The notes below the pieces were generated by a model that did no database searches, was not told the origin of the DNA, and worked only from the letters and a program-made list of their open reading frames with translations. Positions 46,501-55,114 of a stretch of DNA of 64,000 nt are shown one piece after another (position 1 is the stretch's first letter; every line of letters starts with the position of its first letter). The stretch lies in the NCBI RefSeq assembly GCF_000194985.1, contig NZ_GL878519.1:147904-211903 (forward strand), given 5' to 3'. The position numbers were made by a program, and so were the translations under genes. The DNA is from Dialister micraerophilus DSM 19965. GTDB lineage: Bacteria; Bacillota; Negativicutes; Veillonellales; Dialisteraceae.

Positions 46501-46848
46501 CTAAAAAATAATATCTTCGACGTTTACATGAACAGCTTCTACAGAAATATCTGTAATTTTTAGAATTTGTTCTTTGACTGATTCTTGCAAATGCAATGCA
46601 ACTTCGGGAATACGTTTTCCATGTTTGACAGAAATATATAAGCCTATTACAACTTCATTATTTCTAATAGATACACGTACACCGTCAGCATCTTCAAAAT
46701 TTATTACGGAAGGAATTCTATGAACAAAAGAACTGTCCATTTTATTTACTCCATCTGTTGATAAAGCAACATCGCGAGCAATATCGGCAATAAGTTCATC
46801 AGAAATCCGAATTGAACCGAGTTTATTTTTAAATTCGACAAACTCCAT
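46501..46848 (-). CDS. Asp23/Gls24 family protein (first copy)
   Basis: A 115-residue protein with the classical pattern LGSIRISDELIADIARDVALSTDGV, VSIRNNEVVIGLYISVKHGKRIPEVALHLQESV, VEAVHVNVEDIIF. It lies between efp and a second member of the same family, in a conserved efp-asp23-nusB arrangement. The role is probably envelope stress. Confidence 0.88.
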   Translation of the reverse strand: MEFVEFKNKLGSIRISDELIADIARDVALSTDGVNKMDSSFVHRIPSVINFEDADGVRVSIRNNEVVIGLYISVKHGKRIPEVALHLQESVKEQILKITDISVEAVHVNVEDIIF

Positions 46849-46855
46849 TATTTTC

Positions 46856-47416
46856 TCACTTTACACGTTCAATGTATGTTCCGGTTCTTGTGTCAATACG
46901 TAATAATTCGCCTTCATTGATAAAGAGAGGTACCTTTACATTAACACCGGTTTCCATTTTTGCATTTTTAACTGCGCCTGTTGCAGTATCTCCCCTAATT
47001 CCGGGTTCAGTTTCTACAACTTTCAATTCTACTGAATTCGGAAGTTCAACGCCGATAACTTCTCCGTTAAACAAAAGAACTGTAATTTCCATTTCTTCTT
47101 TTATATAGTTAAGTGCATCACCTAATTGTTCATCTGTAAGCATCATTTGATCGTACGTTTCAATATCCATAAAATAATATGAACCGTCTGCTGCATATAA
47201 GTACTGCATCGGCTTTCTGTCTACTTGTGCAGAAGGCATTTTTTCACCTGCATTAAATGTACGTTCAACAACAGAACCTGTTTTCAAATTTTTCAATTTT
47301 GTACGAACAAATGCCGAACCCTTTCCCGGTTTCACATGTTGAAATTCTACAACTTGCCATACCATACCATCAATTTCAATAGTTACACCATTACGAAAAT
47401 CATTACTGGAAATCAT
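46856..47416 (-). CDS. efp: Elongation factor P
   Basis: A 186-residue EF-P with three beta domains. The tip loop [20 protein letters not shown], the middle [13 protein letters not shown] and the final [23 protein letters not shown] are typical. It relieves ribosome stalling at polyproline. Two ATGs lie side by side; 47416 is 5 bases from GGAGG and preferred over 47419. Confidence 0.96.
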   Translation of the reverse strand: MISSNDFRNGVTIEIDGMVWQVVEFQHVKPGKGSAFVRTKLKNLKTGSVVERTFNAGEKMPSAQVDRKPMQYLYAADGSYYFMDIETYDQMMLTDEQLGDALNYIKEEMEITVLLFNGEVIGVELPNSVELKVVETEPGIRGDTATGAVKNAKMETGVNVKVPLFINEGELLRIDTRTGTYIERVK

Positions 47417-47428
47417 CATATCCTCCTG

Positions 47429-48484
47429 TTACAATGTCAAAAATTTTTTAGAATATTTTGTTAAAACAGATATTCCATCTTCAGTTAATACGGTAGTGTC
47501 TTCTATTCTAACTCCACCCAAACCTGATATATATATTCCCGGCTCAACGGTAACAACCGTATTTTTTTGTAATACCGAAGAATCTCTTGGAGATAATACG
47601 GGAGGCTCATGTACCTCTAAGCCTACACCGTGACCGAGTGCATGTGTAAAATATTCTTCCATACCTTCTTTTCTTAAAATTTCACGTGCAATTTCATCTA
47701 CATAAGATGCCTTTAATCCCGGTTTCAATATATTTTCTACTTGTTCAATACAATTAAAAATAATGTTATATATCTTTTTCAATTTTTCCGGAACATTTCC
47801 TATTGCAACGGTACGTGTTATATCCGAATGATAACCCTTATAAATAGCTCCGAAATCAAATGTAATAATTTCACCTTCATTAATAACTTTTTCAGTTGCA
47901 ATTCCATGTGGCATAGCAGATCTTATCCCTGATGCAACTATAGTGTCAAAAGATTTTCCTTCCGAACCTTCTTCCAACATTGCACATTCCAATATAGATC
48001 TTAATTGTGCTTCAGTTTTTCCGGCTTTTATAAATGGAATTGTTTTTTCAAAACCGACATCGGAAATCCTGCAAGCTTCACGCACACATGCAATTTCCTC
48101 TTCGGTTTTAATAATTCTCAATACCTCCGGAGAACAAAAACTGAAAATTACATTTCCCATCAATTCTTTAAACATCATATAAAAACGATAAGTAAAATTA
48201 CGCTCAACACCGATTTTACTTATATGCTCGGATTTTACAATATTTGCAATAACTTTACCGATTTGTCCTTTATGGTTAATAATTTCAAAATTTGTTGTTT
48301 CCGCTTCAGCTTGTTCGGTATAACGACTATCTGTTATCAAATATTTATTTTCTTTTGTTAAAAAAAGATAACTGTCTGAGCCGGTAAATTCACTCAAATA
48401 TCTACAATTTTCATCTTTTTGAATAAATATGGCATCAACATTATTATCATTTAAAAAATCTTTTATCTTTTCTGATTTCAACAT
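47429..48484 (-). CDS. Xaa-Pro aminopeptidase-type M24 peptidase
   Basis: A 351-residue M24B peptidase with an N-terminal creatinase-like domain (YLSEFTGSDSYLFLTKENKYLITDSRY) and a pita-bread catalytic domain. Metal ligands are in FDFGAIYKGYHSDITRT, ALGHGVGLEVHE, VEPGIY and RIEDT. It removes an N-terminal residue ahead of proline. ATG at 48484; an in-frame extension to 48550 looks unlikely. It starts the operon leading to nadK. Confidence 0.92.
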   Translation of the reverse strand: MLKSEKIKDFLNDNNVDAIFIQKDENCRYLSEFTGSDSYLFLTKENKYLITDSRYTEQAEAETTNFEIINHKGQIGKVIANIVKSEHISKIGVERNFTYRFYMMFKELMGNVIFSFCSPEVLRIIKTEEEIACVREACRISDVGFEKTIPFIKAGKTEAQLRSILECAMLEEGSEGKSFDTIVASGIRSAMPHGIATEKVINEGEIITFDFGAIYKGYHSDITRTVAIGNVPEKLKKIYNIIFNCIEQVENILKPGLKASYVDEIAREILRKEGMEEYFTHALGHGVGLEVHEPPVLSPRDSSVLQKNTVVTVEPGIYISGLGGVRIEDTTVLTEDGISVLTKYSKKFLTL

Positions 48485-49484
48485 AAAAATTACCGCTTTC
48501 CCATTACTTTTAAATCCAAACAGTAAGCCATTTACATAACTTTTGCTCATCTGATAAACGCTGATTTTTATAAAATTATAATATCCTCACGATGGACCGA
48601 TTATAAATATTACGCTTATAAAATAAGCTTTTTCTGCCAATTTTTACATTTCAATATTACGATATTTACATGTTTAAGTCAATTTTATAATTTTCAAATA
48701 CTTCAGCAATTTAAAATTGAGTGCTTCACTTTTTTATATATAAATTACTCTTTTATTATTTTCCAGAAGCAATAAGGATAATAATAAAGTCTAACCTTGA
48801 CATATATATTTTTCTAGCTTCTCTGATTTTATTTTCTGATTGTATTTTCTGTTTTTATTCTTTCAGATATTTGTTTCGTATTAATCTACTTTCATTAATA
48901 AGTTCTTTTTTGTTATTTATAAGCTATCCTTTATTTTATATTTTTATGTATTACACAAATGTATCAGTTTTTATATACTCCACTTGTGATTTTAAGGTTT
49001 CATTTTTACTCCTACATATAATATAATCCGTTCCAGATTATGTTCTCAATATATTTTATGTTTATTATATTTCGCTTTTCATCATTCAACAGTATACAAA
49101 ACTTTTATCACTTCAAATCCTTCTCTTATAACCTCTTCAACATCTACACCTAATTAAATATAAAATTATGATGAACAATACATTCAACTACATAAAATTA
49201 CTTGAATCAATTTTTCAAAAATTATAACATCTTTTAATTTTATCAATTTGAAATATTTAAAATTCAAATAAAACATTCCTACCATTATTGCTACTAAAAT
49301 CTAAAACTTAAACCATCACAATTACATTTACACAAATACAATCAAGAATACTAGTCTTTTACTTTATATTTGCCCCATTATTTCTTTATAATTTTTTCCT
49401 ATGTTTAAAAATTTATAAATTCTTTTCTATAATTATCTATAACAATAAAACAGAAAACCTATCCATGAATCATATGATATAACT
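48485..49484. other. About 1 kb without a supported gene, very AT-rich
   Basis: No reading frame here has a ribosome site or recognisable domain. A 101-residue hydrophobic frame at 48721-49026 on plus starts at GTG without a site and is probably chance. On the minus strand near 49085-49153 a short stretch reads GVDVEEVIREGFEVIKVLYTVE before a stop, protein-like but flanked by stops, so a decayed gene end is possible. It ends at the terminator at 49485. Confidence 0.5.
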
Positions 49485-49523
49485 GAAAATCGATTGTATG
49501 TATTGCCATACAATCGATTTTTT
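49485..49523. terminator. Strong hairpin terminator beside queF
   Basis: A 15- to 16-base-pair stem (AAAATCGATTGTATG with its complement) and a 6-base loop. The plus-strand side has six T; the minus-strand side, which would serve queF, has four. Confidence 0.75.
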
Positions 49524-50016
49524 ATCTATTATTTACAATTTCAGGGTACATATCATGATTAATCAATCTGTTTTCCGCTACACCTTCCCACTTTGTACCT
49601 TTTTTTCCATAATTACAATACGGATCTATGGATAATCCGCCGCGTGGTAAAAATTTTCCCCATACTTCAATATATCTTGGTTTCAAAAGTTTTATCAAAT
49701 CTTCCATTATCATGTTTACGCAATCTTCGTGAAAAGCTCCATGATTTCGATAACTGAAAAGATAAAGTTTCAATGATTTACTTTCTACTATAAATTTATC
49801 CGGTACATATGAAATATAGATTGTAGCAAAATCAGGTTGACCTGTTTTCGGACAAAGACTTGTAAATTCCGGACAATTGAATTTAACAAAATAATCTCTA
49901 TCTTCATGAGAATTCGGTACCGCTTCCAAAACTTCCGGTGTTGTTTCAAATACATATTTTGTATTCTTATTTCCCAAATGTGATAAGTCTTCAATTTTAG
50001 TTTTTCTATTATCCAT
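49522..50016 (-). CDS. queF: NADPH-dependent 7-cyano-7-deazaguanine reductase QueF
   Basis: A 164-residue unimodular QueF. The nucleophile Cys lies in [14 protein letters not shown] and the family motif is [24 protein letters not shown]. It reduces preQ0 to preQ1 in queuosine synthesis. No other queuosine gene and no preQ1 riboswitch are visible. It lies about 60 bases after the ECF transporter genes and may be read with them. Confidence 0.95.
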   Translation of the reverse strand: MDNRKTKIEDLSHLGNKNTKYVFETTPEVLEAVPNSHEDRDYFVKFNCPEFTSLCPKTGQPDFATIYISYVPDKFIVESKSLKLYLFSYRNHGAFHEDCVNMIMEDLIKLLKPRYIEVWGKFLPRGGLSIDPYCNYGKKGTKWEGVAENRLINHDMYPEIVNNR

Positions 50017-50075
50017 TTATCCTCCTAAAATACTTATGTTTATTTTAATTCATAATCATTTTAAAAAATTATGAA

Positions 50076-50759
50076 TTAAATTGTCAATAAACACTGTCCA
50101 TAAACAACTCCACCGGTTACAAGCATAATTATAAACAAAAATATACAATCTTCTTTCTTGAGCGATACATGTGTGGCTTTTACTTTTTTAGTTGTACCGA
50201 AACTTCTTAATTCCAGTGCCAATGCCATTGTTTCACTCTTGTCCAACGCTCTCAAAACAAGCGGTTTTACTACAGACATATATCTCTTCAATCTTTTGAA
50301 TATATTGCCTTCTATAGCAAGTCCTCTGCAAGCTTGAGCTTCAGTTACTGCAGTATTTTCTTCCAAAAAGTCAGGAATAAATCTAAGCCCTGCAGTAAAC
50401 ATAAATGCGTATTCTGTCGGAATTTTAAGTTGAGATACCATTGTGGCTGTAAGATCTTGAAGGCGTACTGTTGTTAAAAGGTATATGAATATCAAAGTCA
50501 TTGCCATCATACGTATTGCAGCTTCCAATCCCTGAGCGTTTGTTCCTCCTCCAAGTATTTCTACAATACCTAAAAATGCAGCAAACAAACAAAGCATGAA
50601 AATACTTTTTATATTTGAAAATAACTCATTTGATACCAATAAAATTAATAACTCAACTCCGCAAAGTGTCAATAGTGCGTGCGGTGTTTTTAAAAATATT
50701 GCAAGTATCGCAACTATTAGCGTCAATATTATTTTAGTTAAAGGAACAAAATGTCTCAT
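50076..50759 (-). CDS. ECF transporter transmembrane component EcfT
   Basis: A 227-residue membrane protein with about five helices, LQDLTATMVSQLKIPTEYAFMFTAGLRFIP and the two coupling-helix Ala-Arg-Gly-like motifs (AQACRGL and ALELRSFG). EcfT links ATPases to the substrate-binding S component. It directly follows the ATPase gene. Confidence 0.9.
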   Translation of the reverse strand: MRHFVPLTKIILTLIVAILAIFLKTPHALLTLCGVELLILLVSNELFSNIKSIFMLCLFAAFLGIVEILGGGTNAQGLEAAIRMMAMTLIFIYLLTTVRLQDLTATMVSQLKIPTEYAFMFTAGLRFIPDFLEENTAVTEAQACRGLAIEGNIFKRLKRYMSVVKPLVLRALDKSETMALALELRSFGTTKKVKATHVSLKKEDCIFLFIIMLVTGGVVYGQCLLTI

Positions 50760-51572
50760 TTATATTACCCCTTTTACTCGTTCAAACTCTTTCATAAAAA
50801 CATTCATATTTTTGCAATACGGTTGTCCTTTCAGTTCTCTTCCAAGTAATACTGAATCAGGATATGCCAATTTCAACTCTTTTAAATGATACTTCCCGCT
50901 GAAAAGTTCATCAGGGTTTCCATCGAATGCAATTTTATTATTTAAAATAGCAATTACACGATCACTATATTGTGCCACTATATCCATATCATGCGTTACA
51001 AGTATTACACCTATTCCCTTGCTTACCAAATCTTTCATCAATTTTACCAAACGCAATTTCTCTACATTATCCTGACCGCTTGTAGGTTCATCCAATATAA
51101 TATACTTTGTTTTCATCGCCAATGCAGATGCTATAGCTACCCTTTGCTGATTTCCACGATTCAAAGTTCGAGGATATTTGTTTCTTAAATCACTTATTTT
51201 GCAAATTTCTAAGGCTTCTTCAAATATTTCTTTCAACTTTTGTCCTTTTATACCTTTCTGAATCGGGCCGAAAGCTACTTCTTCTTCAACTGTAGGCATA
51301 AACATTTGTCTGTCCGGTTGCTGAAATACATATCCTATAAAACTGCTTCTTCCGGATGCTTTCATTTTAGTTATATCTTCATCATCATGAATTATTTTAC
51401 CTTCAACCGGCATTTCCAATCCGGTTAAAAGTCTTGTTATAGTGGTTTTTCCACTTCCGTTTCTTCCTACTATGCAAACAAATTCGCCTTCTTTAAAGGA
51501 AATATTTATTCCTTCGAGTATCATAGGTGATTTTTTATTATATCTAAAAAATATTTTTGACATTTCCAACAT
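50760..51572 (-). CDS. ECF transporter ATP-binding protein
   Basis: A 270-residue ABC ATPase. Walker A is GRNGSGKTT, signature LNRGNQQRVAIA, Walker B IILDEPTSGQDN with intact catalytic Glu, and the H-loop is VTHDMD. The signature LNRGNQ differs from the usual LSGGQ. It likely pairs with the degenerate ATPase domain of the gene before it. Confidence 0.93.
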   Translation of the reverse strand: MLEMSKIFFRYNKKSPMILEGINISFKEGEFVCIVGRNGSGKTTITRLLTGLEMPVEGKIIHDDEDITKMKASGRSSFIGYVFQQPDRQMFMPTVEEEVAFGPIQKGIKGQKLKEIFEEALEICKISDLRNKYPRTLNRGNQQRVAIASALAMKTKYIILDEPTSGQDNVEKLRLVKLMKDLVSKGIGVILVTHDMDIVAQYSDRVIAILNNKIAFDGNPDELFSGKYHLKELKLAYPDSVLLGRELKGQPYCKNMNVFMKEFERVKGVI

Positions 51573-51575
51573 ATT

Positions 51576-53048
51576 TTATCTCCCTTCACCCGCCAACTCA
51601 TTTACACAGAACACCGCATTTTCTATTTTTGTAAAAGGTTTATTTATATTGAATCCTTTTTGCTCCAATTCCAATTGAACCAAGCTCAGCGGTGGAATGG
51701 CTTCTTCATATATACCGTTATTATACATATACTCTATAACTTCTTTTGGAGTTCCGTCTTTTGCAATTTCACCTTTTTCCATCAATACAAATCTTGATGC
51801 ATAGTGCATAACCGATGACAAATCATGTTCGGCTATTATCACTGTAATATTTCTTGTACGGTTAAGTCTTCCTACCATTTCATAAAATACACTTACACCT
51901 TCAGGATCCATTGCAGATGCCGGAGAATCCATAATAAGTACTTCCGGATTTGTAACAAGTACGGTAGCCAATATCAATCTTTGTTTCTGTCCGCCGGAAA
52001 GTGTATTTACAGCGGATTTTTCCATTCCTGATAGTCCGACTTCTTTCAATGTTTCTTTTATTCTGTTTCTGATTTCTTCATAATCATATCCTCTGTTTTC
52101 AAGAGTAAATGCCATTTCTTCTTCTACTGTCATTGTCACGAATTGCGACTGATAATCTTCCAATATTACACCTATATTTTCAGAAAGTTCGGATACACTT
52201 GACTGAGTAATCGCTTTTCCAAGAGTAAAGCACATTCCTTTTAAAGTACCTCCGAAATAATTTGGAGCTGCACCTATCATTGTCATAAGTAATGTACTTT
52301 TACCCGATCCGCTTTCACCTGTAATTACTATAAATTCACCTTTTTGTATTGAAAGATTTATATCTTTTATCGCGTAATGTTCATCGGAAAGATATGAATA
52401 ATATGTATGTTCCAAACTTATAATTCCTTCATTACTCTGTTTAAAAACAAGTCCTTCATGATTTTTCTCAACAATTTCTTTTGATGATTTGGAAATTCTC
52501 ATATCAAAGAAATTTTTTGCAGGTATATATATAAATGGAGTAATGATTGCATTGGCAACACCTACTGAAACTACCATCGGAAGCATCGCATACAATAATA
52601 CATTTACAGGGATTCCCATAACTGAAACTAAAATCGATACAAAGACGCCTCCACTAACTACTGTTGCAAAAAATCCTGCCAATGCCGGTTTCAAATCAAA
52701 TTTCTTTATTTTAAGTTCAGGTAATACATGAACTATAAATGCCGCAACATATCCGCCTGCAAGTTCAGCCGGAAAATCTCCATAAGGAAATGCAGACTTA
52801 CTTGTAAATACTTCCAATAATGCCGCTACCAAGCAAATTCCTGCACATTTTCTATAAGAAGGCTTCAATAATAAAATTGCAGCTACATACGTTGCAATCA
52901 TCCAGCCCGGCGTAATCCCCGCTATTGACGGTGACACTAAGTGAAGTATCGTTCCTATAGCAAGTAACAACGTCGATACTGTCAACCAACGATACTTACC
53001 TCCTCTTGCTTTTATAAAAATCGGTAAATTGTCTTTGGTTATATTCAT
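51576..53048 (-). CDS. Fused S-component-like membrane domain and ABC ATPase, Trp T-box regulated
   Basis: A 490-residue fusion. Residues about 20-185 hold five to six membrane helices resembling a TrpP-like ECF S component (ITPGWMIATYVAAIL, FPYGDFPAELAGGYVAAF). Residues about 205-430 form an ABC ATPase with Walker A GESGSGKS (244-251) and signature LSGGQKQR (350-357). The Walker B reads LIMDSPASAMDP, so the catalytic Glu is Ser375; the H-loop His remains (AEHD). The UGG T-box just upstream strongly suggests tryptophan as substrate. It should work with the ATPase and EcfT encoded next. Confidence 0.88.
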   Translation of the reverse strand: MNITKDNLPIFIKARGGKYRWLTVSTLLLAIGTILHLVSPSIAGITPGWMIATYVAAILLLKPSYRKCAGICLVAALLEVFTSKSAFPYGDFPAELAGGYVAAFIVHVLPELKIKKFDLKPALAGFFATVVSGGVFVSILVSVMGIPVNVLLYAMLPMVVSVGVANAIITPFIYIPAKNFFDMRISKSSKEIVEKNHEGLVFKQSNEGIISLEHTYYSYLSDEHYAIKDINLSIQKGEFIVITGESGSGKSTLLMTMIGAAPNYFGGTLKGMCFTLGKAITQSSVSELSENIGVILEDYQSQFVTMTVEEEMAFTLENRGYDYEEIRNRIKETLKEVGLSGMEKSAVNTLSGGQKQRLILATVLVTNPEVLIMDSPASAMDPEGVSVFYEMVGRLNRTRNITVIIAEHDLSSVMHYASRFVLMEKGEIAKDGTPKEVIEYMYNNGIYEEAIPPLSLVQLELEQKGFNINKPFTKIENAVFCVNELAGEGR

Positions 53049-53076
53049 ATAAATCCCTCCTATTCAAAATTCGCAT

Positions 53077-53352
53077 AAAAAAACCTTTCGTGCCTTGCAC
53101 ATTTGCAAGGGACGAAAGGATAAATTCCGCGGTACCACCCTAATTGGACTAAGCCCACCTCAACGCACGGCATTTTGCGATGCGAGCTTCATTATATCGG
53201 TTGAAGTTCCGTCAGTGCCTACTCTTAACGATTCGGACTGCACCTCACAGGCCCATTCATGTATGAACATCATGTCGTATTCTCACCGGCGCCGACTCTC
53301 TTTATTGATTAATTCATTCACTACTCTCCCTGATCACAGGTAGTATTTAATT
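53077..53352 (-). promoter_or_regulatory. T-box leader, specifier UGG (Trp), before the ECF transporter
   Basis: The minus strand carries GGGTGGTACCGCGG (53140-53127), a perfect terminator stem (CCTTTCGT and CCTTGCA arms, 53119-53084) and seven T (53083-53077). Stem I has AAAGAGAGTCGG...CCGGTGAGAA. Pairing CAGG with CCTG below the specifier loop, plus the loop E pattern AGTA/GAA, places the codon directly after GAA as TGG (53255-53253) followed by G. Rising uncharged tRNA-Trp should switch on the transporter. Confidence 0.9.
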
Positions 53353-53359
53353 AACTCGA

Positions 53360-53388
53360 ATTATAGCATCAAGCTTTTTTGTTGTCAA
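53360..53388 (-). promoter_or_regulatory. Consensus promoter for the Trp T-box transcript, inside mscS
   Basis: TTGACA (53388-53383) and TATAAT (53365-53360) on the minus strand with exactly 17 bases between them, a perfect consensus. The -35 box lies in the last codons of mscS. Confidence 0.85.
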
Positions 53389-54250
53389 CACTTTCATTAT
53401 TTTTTTGATAAATTTCAAGTTTAGGAAAAGGAAGTTCTATTCCGGCCTTATCTAAAGCTTCCAATGCATTTATATATAATTCACTTTGAGCTTCAAAATA
53501 AGCTTTTCTGTCAACTCTGACCCTTACATAAATTCTTACACCGTATTCAGCAAGCCCTTTTACATACACTTCTACAATTTTTTTATCTACAACATATTTA
53601 TCTTTTTGAAAAGTTTTTCTTAACAACTCAATACACTTTACAAGATTAGTATCATATCCTACATCAAAATTAAACTCAATATTTCTCGTATCGAAAAATG
53701 AATAGTTTTTGATTATACTGTTATTTATTTGTAAATTAGGAATAATTATCATTTGTCTTGCTGTTGTTTCTATTTGCGTATACATAACTCTTATGTTTCT
53801 GACATTTCCCTCATAACCGGATACTGATATATAATCACCTACTTGAAACGGTTTGAATATTAAAATAAAAACACCCGATGCAACATTACCGATATTATCT
53901 TTAAGACCCATACCTACACCGATACCGAGTCCTCCTAAAACGGCTGCGAGAGATGTAGTGGAGACGCCTGCTACGCTAAGCGAAATCATTGCAACTACTA
54001 TAATTGCTAAAAAATAAATAATTTCAGTCAAAAAATTTATTGCTGAAGGTTCTATAGTACTTTTCTTCAATATTTTTAATGCAAATTTACGTATCTGTAT
54101 GCAAATAAAAAATCCAATCAAAAAAACTATAACGGCTAAAATTATATTAATACCGTTTATTAATGCCCATTTTTTTACTGAAATAAGCAAATTTTCTGTC
54201 CAATCTACACGCTCAGTTACAACTTTCTGCACTACATTATTCTCAGGCAT
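53369..54250 (-). CDS. Small-conductance mechanosensitive channel (MscS family)
   Basis: A 293-residue protein with three membrane helices (about 35-125), the pore-lining TM3 with Gly/Ala pattern (LAAVLGGLGIGVGMGLKDNIGNVASG) and a cytoplasmic beta domain (FQVGDYISVSGYEGNV). It releases solutes upon osmotic downshock. It follows folD by 3 bases. A strong promoter for the next operon overlaps its 3' end. Confidence 0.93.
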   Translation of the reverse strand: MPENNVVQKVVTERVDWTENLLISVKKWALINGINIILAVIVFLIGFFICIQIRKFALKILKKSTIEPSAINFLTEIIYFLAIIVVAMISLSVAGVSTTSLAAVLGGLGIGVGMGLKDNIGNVASGVFILIFKPFQVGDYISVSGYEGNVRNIRVMYTQIETTARQMIIIPNLQINNSIIKNYSFFDTRNIEFNFDVGYDTNLVKCIELLRKTFQKDKYVVDKKIVEVYVKGLAEYGVRIYVRVRVDRKAYFEAQSELYINALEALDKAGIELPFPKLEIYQKNNESVDNKKA

Positions 54251-54253
54251 ATT

Positions 54254-55105
54254 TTAACCCTTCTTATGTAAAAACTTCTTCTCAACTACACTTACAAGAG
54301 TATCGACCACCACTGTTGTGGTCACCGAACCTACGCCACTAGGTACAGGTGTTATTGCTCTTGCTGTTTTTTCTACTTTTTCGTAGTCTACATCCCCTAC
54401 AGTTTTCCCATTCAACTTATTTATTCCCACATCAATTACAATCGCATCTTTTTTTACCATATCTTCTTTTACGTAATGCGGCTTTCCTATTGCAGAAATT
54501 AAAATATCCGCATTTAACGTCTTATCTTTTAAATTTCTTGTTTTTGAATGACAAACGGTAACTGTGGCATTTTTATTTAAAAGCATTAACGCCAATGTTT
54601 TACCTACTACTGCACTTCTACCTAAAACAACCACATCTTTACCTTCTATGTCAATTTTATATGACTCCAATATTGTCATTACAGCTTTTGGTGTACATGG
54701 ACACAAACAATCTTTATTTTTAACTATACTTCCTATATTTACCGTTGTAAGTCCGTCAATATCTTTTTCAGGTAATATAGTATCAATAATTTTCTCTTCA
54801 GAAATATGCTTAGGCAGCGGCATCATAATTAATATACCGTCTATATTTTTATCTTCATTAAGTTTTTTTATTTCTAAAACAAGTTCATTTTCTAAAATAT
54901 TTTCACTATATTCATGTACTTTTACATCTAAACCATATTTTTTTACTGTTTTAGTTAAAAATGAAGAATACATTTGCGAAGCCGGATTATTTCCTACTAA
55001 AACAATTGATAAACTAGGAAATATTTTATTTTTTTTCAATGAATCTATACGTTTAAATAAATTTTCTTTCAATTCATTTGCAACTTTTTTACCGTCAAGT
55101 ATCAT
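54254..55105 (-). CDS. folD: Methylene-tetrahydrofolate dehydrogenase/cyclohydrolase FolD
   Basis: A 283-residue bifunctional enzyme: YSSFLTKTVKKYGL with the catalytic Lys, GILIMMPLPKHI, and VVVLGRSAVVGKTLALML for NADP. It converts 5,10-methylene-THF to 10-formyl-THF. It lies 9 bases after fhs, which makes the same 10-formyl-THF from formate. Confidence 0.95.
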   Translation of the reverse strand: MILDGKKVANELKENLFKRIDSLKKNKIFPSLSIVLVGNNPASQMYSSFLTKTVKKYGLDVKVHEYSENILENELVLEIKKLNEDKNIDGILIMMPLPKHISEEKIIDTILPEKDIDGLTTVNIGSIVKNKDCLCPCTPKAVMTILESYKIDIEGKDVVVLGRSAVVGKTLALMLLNKNATVTVCHSKTRNLKDKTLNADILISAIGKPHYVKEDMVKKDAIVIDVGINKLNGKTVGDVDYEKVEKTARAITPVPSGVGSVTTTVVVDTLVSVVEKKFLHKKG

Positions 55106-55114
55106 ATTTACCTC

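Noticed and set aside
48721-49026. Plus-strand hydrophobic frame of 101 residues
   Set aside because: It starts at GTG without a ribosome site, is nearly all Phe, Leu, Ile and Tyr as expected from T-rich DNA, and has no recognisable domain.
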